Of a stretch of 38,152 nucleotides of DNA, positions 24,670 through 33,042 are shown in pieces. The position numbers were made by a program, and so were the translations under genes. The DNA lies in the NCBI GenBank assembly GCA_021162745.1, contig JAGGYC010000132.1, forward strand, positions 1 through 38,152, written 5' to 3'. The notes under the pieces are model-generated. The model saw nothing but the letters and a program-made list of their open reading frames with translations. It made no database searches and was not told the origin of the DNA. The stretch is from Desulfuromonas sp. (GTDB taxonomy: Bacteria; Desulfobacterota; Desulfuromonadia; Desulfuromonadales; Desulfuromonadaceae). How positions within the stretch are numbered: the stretch's first letter is position 1; each line of letters starts with the position of its first letter.

Positions 24670-25092
24670 ATGGATCGCTATCAATTGATTGAGCATACTG
24701 CGGACATGGGGATTGAAGCCGAGGCCAGCACTTTGACGGCCTTGTTTGTCCAGGCCGCCCTGGCACTGCGACAGATCGTCTTTGCTCAGACCCGATCGGC
24801 TGTTTTGCAGTATAAATCTATCAGCGTCAGCGGTGAGGATCGTGAAGAACTTCTGGTTAACTGGCTCAATGAAATTCTCTACCAGGTTGAGGTGCATCAT
24901 TTTTATCCGGAAAGTTTTCGGATCGATCAGCAAACAGACCGGCAACTGCAGGCGACCCTCAGCGGCAGTGGTTTTTTACTTAATGGTAACATGCTGCAAC
25001 ACGAAGTTAAATCGGTGACCTATCACCAACTGGAGTTAAAACACGATCGTGCCCGAAACTGCTGGTTTGCACGGATATATGTCGATCTCTAA
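24670..25092 (+). CDS. Archease, RtcB partner
   Basis: 140 residues of the archease family, which speeds GMP loading and turnover of the RNA ligase RtcB. The characteristic start (MDRYQLIEHTADMGIEAEAS) carries the metal-binding His and Asp of EHTAD. The later EELLVNWLNEILY and the C-terminal KAVTYH-like segment (KSVTYHQLEL) and final IYVDL are also typical. ATG 24670 begins two residues before the conserved core; ATG 24658 would add four residues. It lies 21 bases before rtcB, so the two are probably an operon. Confidence 0.9.
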   Translation: MDRYQLIEHTADMGIEAEASTLTALFVQAALALRQIVFAQTRSAVLQYKSISVSGEDREELLVNWLNEILYQVEVHHFYPESFRIDQQTDRQLQATLSGSGFLLNGNMLQHEVKSVTYHQLELKHDRARNCWFARIYVDL

Positions 25093-25113
25093 TGTCGACA
25101 ACAGGGGATTGTC

Positions 25114-26556
25114 ATGAGTATTCATGTTGAAAAAATTGATGATTATCGATGGCGGATTCCCCGTTTTGGCTCCATGCGTACCGATGGTCTGGTGTTTGCC
25201 AGTGCCGCTATGATGAAGGTTCTACAACAGGGAAAGGCCCTACAGCAGGTGTGTAATGTCGCCACCTTGCCCGGTATCGTCGGGCCATCCATTGCCATGC
25301 CTGATATCCATTGGGGGTACGGTTTCCCCATCGGTGGTGTCGCCGCCTTTGATGCTGAGCAGGGTGTGGTCTCTCCCGGCGGAGTGGGGTATGACATTAA
25401 TTGCGGTGTGCGGCTGTTGCGCAGTCGATTGCAGTTTGTCGATATCCAGCCATACCTGCCACAGTTGGCCGACCGGCTGTTTCACAATGTTCCGTCCGGT
25501 GTAGGTTCCCAGCGCAGTGATCTCAAACTGAGTTCTGCTCAGGAACACAAGGTGCTGTCGCAGGGCGCACGCTGGGCGGTTGAGCATGGTTTTGGCCGTG
25601 ACGAAGATTTGAAACATGTCGAAGAGGGCGGCTGTATCGATGGAGCAGAACCCGATCTTATCTCGGATCGCGCGTTGGAACGGGGCAGGGCTCAGCTCGG
25701 CACGCTGGGCAGCGGCAATCATTTTCTCGAAGTACAGCGGGTGGATGAAATTCATGATCGCCAAGCCGCCGAAGTATTAGGCTTACACGAAGGTCAGATC
25801 ACTGTCACCATCCATACCGGTAGCCGCGGGCTGGGTCATCAGGTGTGTGACGACTGGTTGCGCACCATGTATCAGGCCAGCCGTAAATATGCTATTGACT
25901 TGCCTGACCGGCAACTATGTTGTGCGCCCTTGACCAGTCCTGAGGGACGGAACTACCTGGCGGCCATGGCTTGTGCTGCCAACTTTGCTTTCGCTAATCG
26001 TCAACTGATTGCCGCCTGGGTACGCGAATCGTTCGAGCAGGTGTTGCAGCAGGGACCGGAGGCTCTGGGGTTGTCGCTGATCTATGACGTCTGTCACAAT
26101 ATTGCTAAATGGGAACAGCACCGTGTCGATGGTCACCAGCAACGGTTGTGCGTTCATCGTAAGGGGGCTACCCGTGCCTTTCCAGCCGGACATGCCGATC
26201 TGCCTGCGGATTACCGTCAACTTGGTCAACCCGTCCTTATTCCCGGAGATATGGGGCGATACTCCTATGTGCTGATCGGTACGGCGCAGGCTTATGATGA
26301 AACTTTTGGCTCAACCTGTCATGGTGCCGGACGGCTGCTGTCACGTCATGCCGCCAAACGCATGGCCCGAGGGCATGACATTGTCGCCGAACTGGCAAGC
26401 AGGGGGATCATCATCCGTGCCGCGCGACGCGGCACCCTGGGTGAAGAGATTTCGGCAGCCTATAAGGATGTCCGTGATGTGGTCAACGTTGTCCAACAGG
26501 CTGGAATCGGTAAAATTGTCGCCCGCTTGCGGCCATTGGTGGTGGTTAAAGGCTAA
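25114..26556 (+). CDS. rtcB: RNA ligase RtcB (3'-phosphate/5'-OH ligase)
   Basis: 480 residues, full length. RtcB joins 2',3'-cyclic phosphate or 3'-phosphate ends to 5'-OH ends in RNA repair or tRNA splicing, using GTP and Mn. Motifs visible: MPDIHWGYGFPIGG, SPGGVGYDINCGVR with the metal-binding Cys97, LGTLGSGNHFLEVQ, VTIHTGSRGLGHQ, YDVCHN and the guanylylation site STCHGAGR. Note that STCHGAGR replaces the commoner SxxHGAGR with a Cys before His. ATG with the site AGGGGATTGTC upstream. Together with archease it forms an RNA repair pair. Confidence 0.96.
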   Translation: MSIHVEKIDDYRWRIPRFGSMRTDGLVFASAAMMKVLQQGKALQQVCNVATLPGIVGPSIAMPDIHWGYGFPIGGVAAFDAEQGVVSPGGVGYDINCGVRLLRSRLQFVDIQPYLPQLADRLFHNVPSGVGSQRSDLKLSSAQEHKVLSQGARWAVEHGFGRDEDLKHVEEGGCIDGAEPDLISDRALERGRAQLGTLGSGNHFLEVQRVDEIHDRQAAEVLGLHEGQITVTIHTGSRGLGHQVCDDWLRTMYQASRKYAIDLPDRQLCCAPLTSPEGRNYLAAMACAANFAFANRQLIAAWVRESFEQVLQQGPEALGLSLIYDVCHNIAKWEQHRVDGHQQRLCVHRKGATRAFPAGHADLPADYRQLGQPVLIPGDMGRYSYVLIGTAQAYDETFGSTCHGAGRLLSRHAAKRMARGHDIVAELASRGIIIRAARRGTLGEEISAAYKDVRDVVNVVQQAGIGKIVARLRPLVVVKG

Positions 26557-26563
26557 AACCCTA

Positions 26564-26582
26564 GCCGTCACTACTTGACGGC
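26564..26582 (+). other. Hairpin after rtcB
   Basis: GCCGTCA, loop CTACT, TGACGGC, perfect seven-bp stem eight bases after the stop. No T-run follows, so it may be a weak or Rho-assisted terminator. Confidence 0.5.
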
Positions 26583-26642
26583 CTATTATCCCATGATATC
26601 TATCAGGGGGAACTTACCGTTGCATCCATAGAGGAGGAGACT

Positions 26643-27092
26643 ATGAACATAGGTGAACTTTGTACCCGCAATACCGTTATTGTCAGTCCAGAAACCAGTA
26701 TTCTTGCTGTCGCTAAATTAATGCGTAATCAGCACGTCGGCGACGTTGTCGTCGTCGAAGAACGACAGGCCGGTAAGGTTCCGGTGGGGATTATTACCGA
26801 TCGAGATATTGTTGTTGAGTTGCTGGCAAAAGAGGTCGATATCGATAAGGTCTGTGCCGGTGATCTGATGAGCCATGAACTATCGGTTGTTAACGAACTG
26901 GATGGCGTGTTTGAAACCATCGAACTGATGCGCAACCTTGGCGTACGCCGTATGCCGGTGGTCGATGATACTGGCGTTCTGGCTGGAATTCTGGCCGTAG
27001 ATGATCTGTTAGAGCTTCAGGCTGAGCAGTTAACCGATATGGCGCTGTTGTTCAGTAATGCTCGTCTTAAAGAGCGGGAAATGCGCAAATAA
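26643..27092 (+). CDS. Two-CBS-domain protein
   Basis: 149 residues with two CBS motifs: first about 5-62 (VIVSPETSILAVAKLMRNQHVGDVVVV to GIITDRDIV), second about 73-128 (LSVVNELDGVFETIELMRNLGVRRMPVVD to LAGILAVDDLLELQ). Stand-alone CBS pairs bind adenosine nucleotides and regulate partners. A strong GAGGAGGAG site precedes the ATG. The partner is unknown; it is 86 bases after rtcB, probably a separate unit. The short charged C-terminal helix LKEREMRK is typical. Confidence 0.93.
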   Translation: MNIGELCTRNTVIVSPETSILAVAKLMRNQHVGDVVVVEERQAGKVPVGIITDRDIVVELLAKEVDIDKVCAGDLMSHELSVVNELDGVFETIELMRNLGVRRMPVVDDTGVLAGILAVDDLLELQAEQLTDMALLFSNARLKEREMRK

Positions 27093-27099
27093 AATAACA

Positions 27100-27133
27100 C
27101 TTCAGGCTCAACCGAACCTGGTTGGGCCTGAAG
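27100..27133 (+). terminator. Hairpin terminator after the CBS gene
   Basis: CTTCAGGC-CAACC, loop GAACCT, GGTTG-GCCTGAAG; 13 paired bases with one mismatch. Only a weak T-tract follows (ATCTCCTGTTTG). Confidence 0.6.
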
Positions 27134-27177
27134 ATCTCCTGTTTGTCCGACGGGCCATTTACACCAAATTTTTCCTA

Positions 27178-27334
27178 ATTAGCACGAATCTTCCGCTTTG
27201 GTTCTGCTCTGCGCATCCGTCATGCCCGCGAAGGCGGGTATCCAGAGGTTTTACAAAGAGTTCTGGACTCCCGCCTTCGCGGGAGAGACGAGTCTGAGGT
27301 GATCTTTCGAGCGTAGCGGAAGATTGATGCTAAT
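27178..27334. repeat. REP/MITE-like palindromic element, complete copy
   Basis: 157 bases with terminal inverted repeats ATTAGCACGAATCTTCCGCT and AGCGGAAGATTGATGCTAAT (two mismatches). Internal palindrome CATGCCCGCGAAGGCGGGTATCCAG is mirrored by CTGGACTCCCGCCTTCGCGG. A second, truncated copy lies at 35843-35940 beside a RAYT gene. It is the kind of CCCGCGAAGGCGGG element found dispersed in many genomes. Confidence 0.88.
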
Positions 27335-27371
27335 CATCTTCTAACATATTCCCTCTGTCCGCGGTGAGTCA

Positions 27372-27695
27372 CTATGATTGTCGGCGCCGGACAGATTCGC
27401 GCATCTCGTCGCTGATAAAGCGGTTAGCGTAATTTACTACCAGACCGATCAGGGCGGCATCGTCGGTAATACCGAGGATTGGAATCATGTCGGGAATCAG
27501 GTCAATCGGTGACAGCAGATAGAGAACGCTGCCAACCAGCAACCATTTGACATGGCGCGGCGTGGCGGGATGGCGCATCAACTCAACGAGAAGCAGGCCG
27601 TGCGTTTTAAGATGATGCAGCCAGTTGAGCGGGGTGCTGCTAAAGTTTCGTGGAGATGATGAGCGTTGGTTACGACGAGGCTGTTTGTCAGCCAT
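27372..27695 (-). CDS. DUF1232 (YkvA-family) small membrane protein
   Basis: 107 residues. A basic N-terminal region (ADKQPRRNQRSS) is followed by the DUF1232 core YLLSPIDLIPDMIPILGITDDAALIGLVVNYA, with the SPIDLIPDxIP motif and the second helix. AAGGAG precedes the ATG by eight bases. Function of the family is unknown. Directly upstream on the same strand is umuC (36 bases), but a separate role is likely. Confidence 0.88.
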   Translation of the reverse strand: MADKQPRRNQRSSSPRNFSSTPLNWLHHLKTHGLLLVELMRHPATPRHVKWLLVGSVLYLLSPIDLIPDMIPILGITDDAALIGLVVNYANRFISDEMRESVRRRQS

Positions 27696-27731
27696 GAGTT
27701 GAACTCCTTTTCATTTCCTTTACCCACAGAA

Positions 27732-29003
27732 TCAAAACACCTGTGGCAGGTCTTCCCAGCGGGTGGTATAGGCCGGAGACAGGTGAGCGCGATTCATGAA
27801 CCAGTCCTGTTGCGGACGCTGCCCTCCCAGCCAGACCTTACCCCGGCCACTGTGGTTGATCTGGTCAATAGCCTGCATCAGCTGACGGCTGTGGGCACGT
27901 TGTTGCGGATCATCGAATAGTCCAGGTTGTAGACGATCTTCCAAGCACAGATCACCGAGCATCACCCCGGCTTTGGCATAGCGATAGTCCTCTTTCCAGA
28001 TGCTTTTTAGCAATTGGGTGGCGAGGGCAACAATTTCGCGGCTATCGTTGCTGTAGGTTGATAGTTTTGCTGTCGCGGAATTGGCGTAGCAGGGTTCGTG
28101 GGCGTCAAATGGACTGGTGCGAATGCTGACGTTGACCATTTGCGTCATTTGTTGACCCTGACGTAATTTTTCAGCAGCACGGGCAGCAAATTCACACACG
28201 GTTTCACGCAGTTGATCGTAGTCGGTAATTTTCTGGCCAAAGGAGCGTGAACAGAGGATCTGCTGCTTGGCTGCCGGTTGGTTGTCCAGTTCAATACAGG
28301 GTTCACCGTTTAACTCACGAATAGTGCGTTCCATAACGATGGAAAAGCGGCGGCGTGCCGTTTGCAGCGGCATCTGCACCAGTTGCAGGGCGGTGTTAAT
28401 GCCCATGTTCTGTAATTGCAGGGTGCTGCGACGTCCGACCCCCCAGATTTCTCCGACCGGAGTGATATGAAGCAGTTTTTTCTGGCGACGTTGATCCATC
28501 AGATCGACAACACCACCGGTGGCTGGGTAGTGCTTGGCACCGTAGTTGGCTAGCTTTGCCAGGGTTTTTGTCGGGGCGATGCCGACACAAACCGGGACTC
28601 CCACATGTTGATATAGCGTATGGCAAATGTGTTGACCATGCTGGTGCAGACCGTCCTTCGAGTTGAATCCGGCCAGATTGAGGAAGGCTTCGTCGATGGA
28701 GTAGATCTCCATTTCAGGAGACAGTTCTTCAAGGGTATGCATCACCCGTGCAGAGATGTCTGCATACAGCGCGTAATTTGATGAGAATACCTCTATCTGG
28801 TGTCGTTCCACCAAATCGCGCACTTTAAATAACGGCGCGGCCATGGAGACACCCAGAGCTTTAGCTTCTTGACTGCGCGAGACGACACAGCCATCGTTGT
28901 TGGACAGAACAATAACCGGCCGTTTTTTCAGCTGTGGTTTGAACAGCCGTTCACAACTGACATAAAAGTTGTTGCAATCAACCAGAGCATAGACGGGTTT
29001 CAT
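27732..29003 (-). CDS. umuC: DNA polymerase V catalytic subunit
   Basis: 423 residues, Y-family translesion polymerase. Conserved: N-terminal MKPVYALVDCNNFYVSCERLF (metal Asp9), SNNDGCVVSRSQEAKALGV, and the palm EIYSIDEAFL (catalytic Asp-Glu in SIDEA). A thumb helix-hairpin-helix (GEIWGVGRR) and a little-finger domain follow. It shares four bases (ATGA) with umuD. Together UmuD'2C copies damaged DNA after RecA-driven cleavage of UmuD. Full length for the family (about 420). Confidence 0.97.
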   Translation of the reverse strand: MKPVYALVDCNNFYVSCERLFKPQLKKRPVIVLSNNDGCVVSRSQEAKALGVSMAAPLFKVRDLVERHQIEVFSSNYALYADISARVMHTLEELSPEMEIYSIDEAFLNLAGFNSKDGLHQHGQHICHTLYQHVGVPVCVGIAPTKTLAKLANYGAKHYPATGGVVDLMDQRRQKKLLHITPVGEIWGVGRRSTLQLQNMGINTALQLVQMPLQTARRRFSIVMERTIRELNGEPCIELDNQPAAKQQILCSRSFGQKITDYDQLRETVCEFAARAAEKLRQGQQMTQMVNVSIRTSPFDAHEPCYANSATAKLSTYSNDSREIVALATQLLKSIWKEDYRYAKAGVMLGDLCLEDRLQPGLFDDPQQRAHSRQLMQAIDQINHSGRGKVWLGGQRPQQDWFMNRAHLSPAYTTRWEDLPQVF

Positions 29004-29431
29004 GATTTACGCAGTGAATGGATGACGGTGGTAGCAACACCGAATATTTCAAGATCGGCCCCTTCGGGAATGATGATAGGAGCATACGTGCTGTTCATCG
29101 GTAACAGTCGGGTTGCAGGACTGGTTTCGAGCTTTTTGACGGTTAACTCGCCGTTAAACGAGGCAATAACAATATTGCCATGTTGAGCTGTCAGCGAACG
29201 ATCGACAACAAGGATATCGCCGGGGAAGATACCGGCGTCAATCATCGATTCCCCTTGGGCTCGAACAAAATAGGTGGCGGCGGGTTTGTTGATACACAAC
29301 TCATTGAGATCCAGGGTGCGTTCACAGTAGTCCGATGCCGGGCTGGGGAAGCCTGCGGGGACTGCTTCGAGAAACATAGGGATTTCAAGAGATTCAAATT
29401 CGCCGCTTTTTCCAAGGTGTTTTGCAGACAT
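29000..29431 (-). CDS. umuD: UmuD, S24 self-cleaving mutagenesis protein
   Basis: 143 residues. Catalytic Ser62 in GESMIDAGI and Lys99 in GELTVKKL keep the 37-residue spacing of E. coli UmuD (60 and 97). The cleavage site is Ala26-Gly27 in AVPAGFPSPA, matching the Cys24-Gly25 position. GGAG lies six bases before the ATG. It is the first gene of umuDC. I looked for a LexA box upstream (29432-29500) and did not find a convincing one of either the E. coli or Geobacter type. Confidence 0.96.
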   Translation of the reverse strand: MSAKHLGKSGEFESLEIPMFLEAVPAGFPSPASDYCERTLDLNELCINKPAATYFVRAQGESMIDAGIFPGDILVVDRSLTAQHGNIVIASFNGELTVKKLETSPATRLLPMNSTYAPIIIPEGADLEIFGVATTVIHSLRKS

Positions 29432-29706
29432 TTATACTCCGTTTTGACAATAAAATCATTCTACAGGGTTGGTGAAAGCAGTCGACTTGTCAAGGAAATT
29501 GCTATACCTGATTCTGAGGAGGAATGTTTGCCGTGAAAATCCTTTCCTGCACATTTTATTTCTTGTTTTTTTTACTGTCTGTGTCCTCCCGTTTCTCTGT
29601 TGTTTCAGCCGGTTGCAGATTCATGAACCTGCAATACAATATTATTCTTCAATTAATTTTAATCCCACCTATTGACATCGTTATTGTCTAAATTATCGTT
29701 GAGCTT

Positions 29707-30876
29707 ATGACGGTGCTCAAACGACTAAAAATGCTCGTAGAAATCAATTCTTACACGGCCAACAAACAAGGTGTTGATGCGGTGCGCAAACAGTGTGAGT
29801 CCTGGTTGAACCCATTGGGATTTTACAGCCATCTGTTTGCCCGCCAGCATATCGGTGATCATCTGCTGTTGACGACACCGCGAACCGATGGTGACAGGAT
29901 TTTATTGCTCGGACATCTTGACACCGTCTTTCCGGCCGGGACGTTTGAATCATACCGTCAAGACGACAGCTGGGTTTATGGTCCGGGTGTTTGCGATATG
30001 AAAGGTGGTTTGATTGTTGCCATTGAGGCGCTGGAACAGGTATTCCGTCTTAACGGCGCACTTAACAATATTGATTTTCTATTGGTCAGCGACGAAGAAA
30101 CAGGCAGCGATGATTCCAAGGCGTTAACGCAGCAATTGGCACCAGACTATCAGTACTGTTTTGTACTTGAGGCTGCAGGTAAGAACATGGAACTGGTCAC
30201 CGCACGCAAAGGGGTTGGCACCTTCACCATGGAGATTCATGGTCGTAAGGCACATTCCGGAGGCGCATTCCATCAAGGGATCGACGCTAATTGTGAAGCG
30301 GCACATAAACTGCTCAGTTTATGTGCGCTCTGTGATGTGGAGCGTGGTACGACGGTCAATGTTGGCAAGATATCCGGTGGTATTGGTGCCAATACGGTTT
30401 CGGGGGAGGCGTCGCTGCTGTTTGAAATTCGCTATGCCAGTAATGCCGAAAAAGTGAGGTTGCTTACCGCCATTGAAAAACTGATGACGACCAGCGTCAT
30501 CCATGGCACGACACTTCATCTGCGCGGATTGATTCAGCGCGATGTGATGGAGGAAACCCAGCAGCAACAATGGTTGTTGAAACGGATTCGTCAAATCAGC
30601 GGACAGCTGTTACCGACGGAACATCGTGGCGGCGTCAGTGATGCCAATTTAACTGCACAGATGGGGATTCCAACGTTGGATGGTTTTGGCCCGTTCGGTG
30701 ATGGCGATCATACGCTGGATGAACGGGCATTGATTACGAGTTTTACTTCGCGAATCGACCTGTTGGTTCAGGTCCTTAATTATCAACAGCAGCAGCGTAA
30801 CCTTGGTATGGAGAATGACGATGGAACGGATGATCGGGTTGTGGATGTACCAGAATTGCGGCGGCGACAAGATTGA
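29707..30876 (+). CDS. M20-family metallopeptidase (CPG2/ArgE-like)
   Basis: 389 residues. Catalytic domain landmarks: GHLDTVFP (His70, Asp72), GPGVCDMKGG (Asp97), SDEETGS (Glu130/131), a lid/dimerisation domain with KGVGTFTMEIHGRKAHSG, and the C-terminal His in GDGDHTLDE. These dizinc enzymes cut C-terminal Glu or N-acyl groups from amino acids or peptides (carboxypeptidase G2, ArgE and DapE types). No signal peptide, so cytoplasmic. It opens a four-gene overlapping operon with two ATP-grasp proteins and an M14 carboxypeptidase. Its C-terminus overlaps the next gene by 56 bases. Confidence 0.9.
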   Translation: MTVLKRLKMLVEINSYTANKQGVDAVRKQCESWLNPLGFYSHLFARQHIGDHLLLTTPRTDGDRILLLGHLDTVFPAGTFESYRQDDSWVYGPGVCDMKGGLIVAIEALEQVFRLNGALNNIDFLLVSDEETGSDDSKALTQQLAPDYQYCFVLEAAGKNMELVTARKGVGTFTMEIHGRKAHSGGAFHQGIDANCEAAHKLLSLCALCDVERGTTVNVGKISGGIGANTVSGEASLLFEIRYASNAEKVRLLTAIEKLMTTSVIHGTTLHLRGLIQRDVMEETQQQQWLLKRIRQISGQLLPTEHRGGVSDANLTAQMGIPTLDGFGPFGDGDHTLDERALITSFTSRIDLLVQVLNYQQQQRNLGMENDDGTDDRVVDVPELRRRQD

Positions 30877-31732
30877 ACAGCAAATTGTCGATCAATTGAA
30901 TGAGCGGGGGATCGGGACGGTTCGGGGCCTTGATCTTCGTTACTCCAAGGCCACTTCGCGGGGGATTGAGTGTAAGGGGACGCGGATCGACAAGTTGGAT
31001 CTGTTTTTTTCCTACAATGCCGGCGAACAGACAGCCTATCAGGTGTACATGTATGAGTATATCAATGATTTCACGCCGACGATAAATAATTTCCGTTCCT
31101 TCAAGCTGACGGAAGATAAATTCAAGACCAATTCGTTACTGAATAAATATGGGATAAAAACGGCTGATTTTTGCCTGTGCAATAAAGAAAATCCTGAAGA
31201 GTTGGAGCAGGTTTTTGCCGAGCATGGCACGCTGGTGTTTAAGCCGGTGGATGGTTGGGGCGGTACTGGCGTGACAAAAATCGACAGTTTTGATCAATTG
31301 AGTTCACTGAGGCCTCATCTCGATCCTGAAGAGTATAAGTATTACTACGTCGAGCGTTATATCGACTATGACGGCAGCGATTATCGTGTTGATCTGGTCA
31401 ACGGAGAATTTGTTGGCTGTTATGGTCGTAAAGCACGTGAGGGCGACTGGCGAACCAATGTGACATCAGGCGGTAGTGTGATCACCCGGGAACCGATCCC
31501 TGAAGTGATCGACCTGGCCCGTCAGGCTGCCTTGGTCAGTGGATTGGAGATCGCTGGTGTGGACATTGTCTACGACCGTCAAAATGAAGAATACCTTGTT
31601 ATCGAAGTCAACGGACTTCCCGCCTTTGCGACTCCGGAGCAGGAACAGCAGGGGATCGACTTTAACTCACGCAAGGTTGCCAAAATTGTCCACTATATCG
31701 ATGAAGTAACCGGGAGAAAATCATGTCAGTAG
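30821..31732 (+). CDS. ATP-grasp ligase-like protein 1 (RimK/glutathione-synthase type)
   Basis: 303 residues. The fold of RimK/GshB-type ATP-grasp enzymes is visible: a pre-grasp domain with a TPTINNFRSFKLTEDKFKTNSLLNKYGI segment, LVFKPVDGWGGTGVTKID (ATP-binding lysine and Gly-rich loop), YVERYIDYDGSDYRVDLVNGE, KAREGDWRTNVTSGG, and metal-binding IAGVDIVYDRQ and VIEVNGLPAF. Such enzymes join a carboxylate to an amine through an acylphosphate. ATG 30821 was chosen for the GGAG seven bases upstream; longer starts exist. It overlaps the M20 gene by 56 bases and the second ATP-grasp gene by ten. Confidence 0.85.
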   Translation: MERMIGLWMYQNCGGDKIEQQIVDQLNERGIGTVRGLDLRYSKATSRGIECKGTRIDKLDLFFSYNAGEQTAYQVYMYEYINDFTPTINNFRSFKLTEDKFKTNSLLNKYGIKTADFCLCNKENPEELEQVFAEHGTLVFKPVDGWGGTGVTKIDSFDQLSSLRPHLDPEEYKYYYVERYIDYDGSDYRVDLVNGEFVGCYGRKAREGDWRTNVTSGGSVITREPIPEVIDLARQAALVSGLEIAGVDIVYDRQNEEYLVIEVNGLPAFATPEQEQQGIDFNSRKVAKIVHYIDEVTGRKSCQ

Positions 31733-33042
31733 CACAATTACCGCGTTTAGGGTTTCTGTACCTCGATTATGTAATGCGTTTTTTTAACGAGTCCAACTTT
31801 AAGGGCTGGCCAGACCGGATTGAACATGTGGTGTATCATTGGGGTAATGATCAACAATGCTTTGTCGATGAGGTGAAACGTAAAAAGATTGATGTGTTGA
31901 TCGGCAATATCCCGGCGACGGCGTATGAACCATTTAAGCAGATCAAAAAACAGCTGCCGAATGTCCGTTTTGTTCCGTCGGTTGAGAGTCAGTTCAGTAA
32001 TAAATCAAAAGAAAATGTCAGCCGATTTTGCCGTAAATTCAAGCTCAGTCATCCACATACGGAGATCTTTTACGATCGTGAAAAGGGGCTGGACTACCTG
32101 GAAAACTGTTCTTATCCGCGAATTATCAAACGCTCGTATGGTCCTTCAAATTATGGTGGATACTTTGTCCATAAAGTCGATAGTTCAGAGCAGGCCCTGA
32201 CATTGATGAAGAAAAAACGTTATCTGCCGATCTATGTTCAGGAGTGTATCCCGCTGACAAAGGATATTCGTGTGATGTTGATTGGTCATAAGCCGGTGTG
32301 CGCATTCTGGCGTATTGCTGGTGATGATCAGTGGATCACCAATACCTCTCAAGGGGGCTCGATGAGCTATGACAATGTGCCTCTGGGAGCACTTGAACTT
32401 GCCGTGAGCGCCTCTAAGGCGGCAAAAGCCGAATACTTTGCCTGTGATATTGCTGAAGATAAGGATAGCTACACTATTCTTGAGTGTGCAACGGCCTTTG
32501 CGGCCTTCTCCTATATCCGTGACTGGATTGGCCAATACCTGATGTGGGATCTGTCCGGCGGTCGTTTTGCCATGCCCCATATCCCCCTGTTTAGCTGGGA
32601 GGAGTTGGGTAAAATCAAACCTGAATTATTGCGTTGTCTCAGGCATATCGGTTTTAGCCGTTATCAACCTTCAGCCGATGGCACGCTATACAGCAATGAT
32701 CTTCACAGTGACATGTTCCGGATGGAACGGACGGAAAAAAGTTATGAACGTGACATTCCAGTGTTGATCGATCAAGAGCAGCAGCTTCCTCAAGCGGTGT
32801 TGGAACAGGCTGAACAGGGCCTGGCCACGGAGCCTGAAACTCTCGATCTCGATCCACGTCACCTCGCGGAGGTGACGTTGACCGATTTGATGACTTTACA
32901 GGGGATGAGTGAGCCGATGGCTGAGACAATCAGGGCCGATATCGTTGCACATCCTGCCATGGAGTTTACGAAATTACCGGCGGTGGAGACAATTGAAGCG
33001 CCATTGCTGCGTTGCTGGCAGCAGCAGCTCCGGTTGAGCTGA
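31723..33042 (+). CDS. ATP-grasp ligase-like protein 2 with C-terminal HhH
   Basis: 439 residues. The N-terminal domain (RLGFLYLDYVMRFFNE, IDVLIGNIPATAYEP) and middle RIIKRSYGPSNYGGYFVHK, VQECIPLTKDIRVMLIGHKP, AGDDQWITNTSQGGSMS, FACDIAEDKDSYTILECATAF match the ATP-grasp order. The metal ligands at the C-terminal end are less canonical (ILECAT instead of ILEVN). A C-terminal segment (LTDLMTLQGMSEPMAETIRADI) resembles a helix-hairpin-helix. Different from the first ATP-grasp protein, so probably a second, distinct ligation. It overlaps upstream by ten bases and ends within the first codons of the carboxypeptidase frame. Confidence 0.78.
   Translation: MSVAQLPRLGFLYLDYVMRFFNESNFKGWPDRIEHVVYHWGNDQQCFVDEVKRKKIDVLIGNIPATAYEPFKQIKKQLPNVRFVPSVESQFSNKSKENVSRFCRKFKLSHPHTEIFYDREKGLDYLENCSYPRIIKRSYGPSNYGGYFVHKVDSSEQALTLMKKKRYLPIYVQECIPLTKDIRVMLIGHKPVCAFWRIAGDDQWITNTSQGGSMSYDNVPLGALELAVSASKAAKAEYFACDIAEDKDSYTILECATAFAAFSYIRDWIGQYLMWDLSGGRFAMPHIPLFSWEELGKIKPELLRCLRHIGFSRYQPSADGTLYSNDLHSDMFRMERTEKSYERDIPVLIDQEQQLPQAVLEQAEQGLATEPETLDLDPRHLAEVTLTDLMTLQGMSEPMAETIRADIVAHPAMEFTKLPAVETIEAPLLRCWQQQLRLS

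Noticed and set aside
29432-29500. LexA box before umuDC
   Set aside because: A CTGT half-site occurs near 29464 but no matching second half for the E. coli or Geobacter type.
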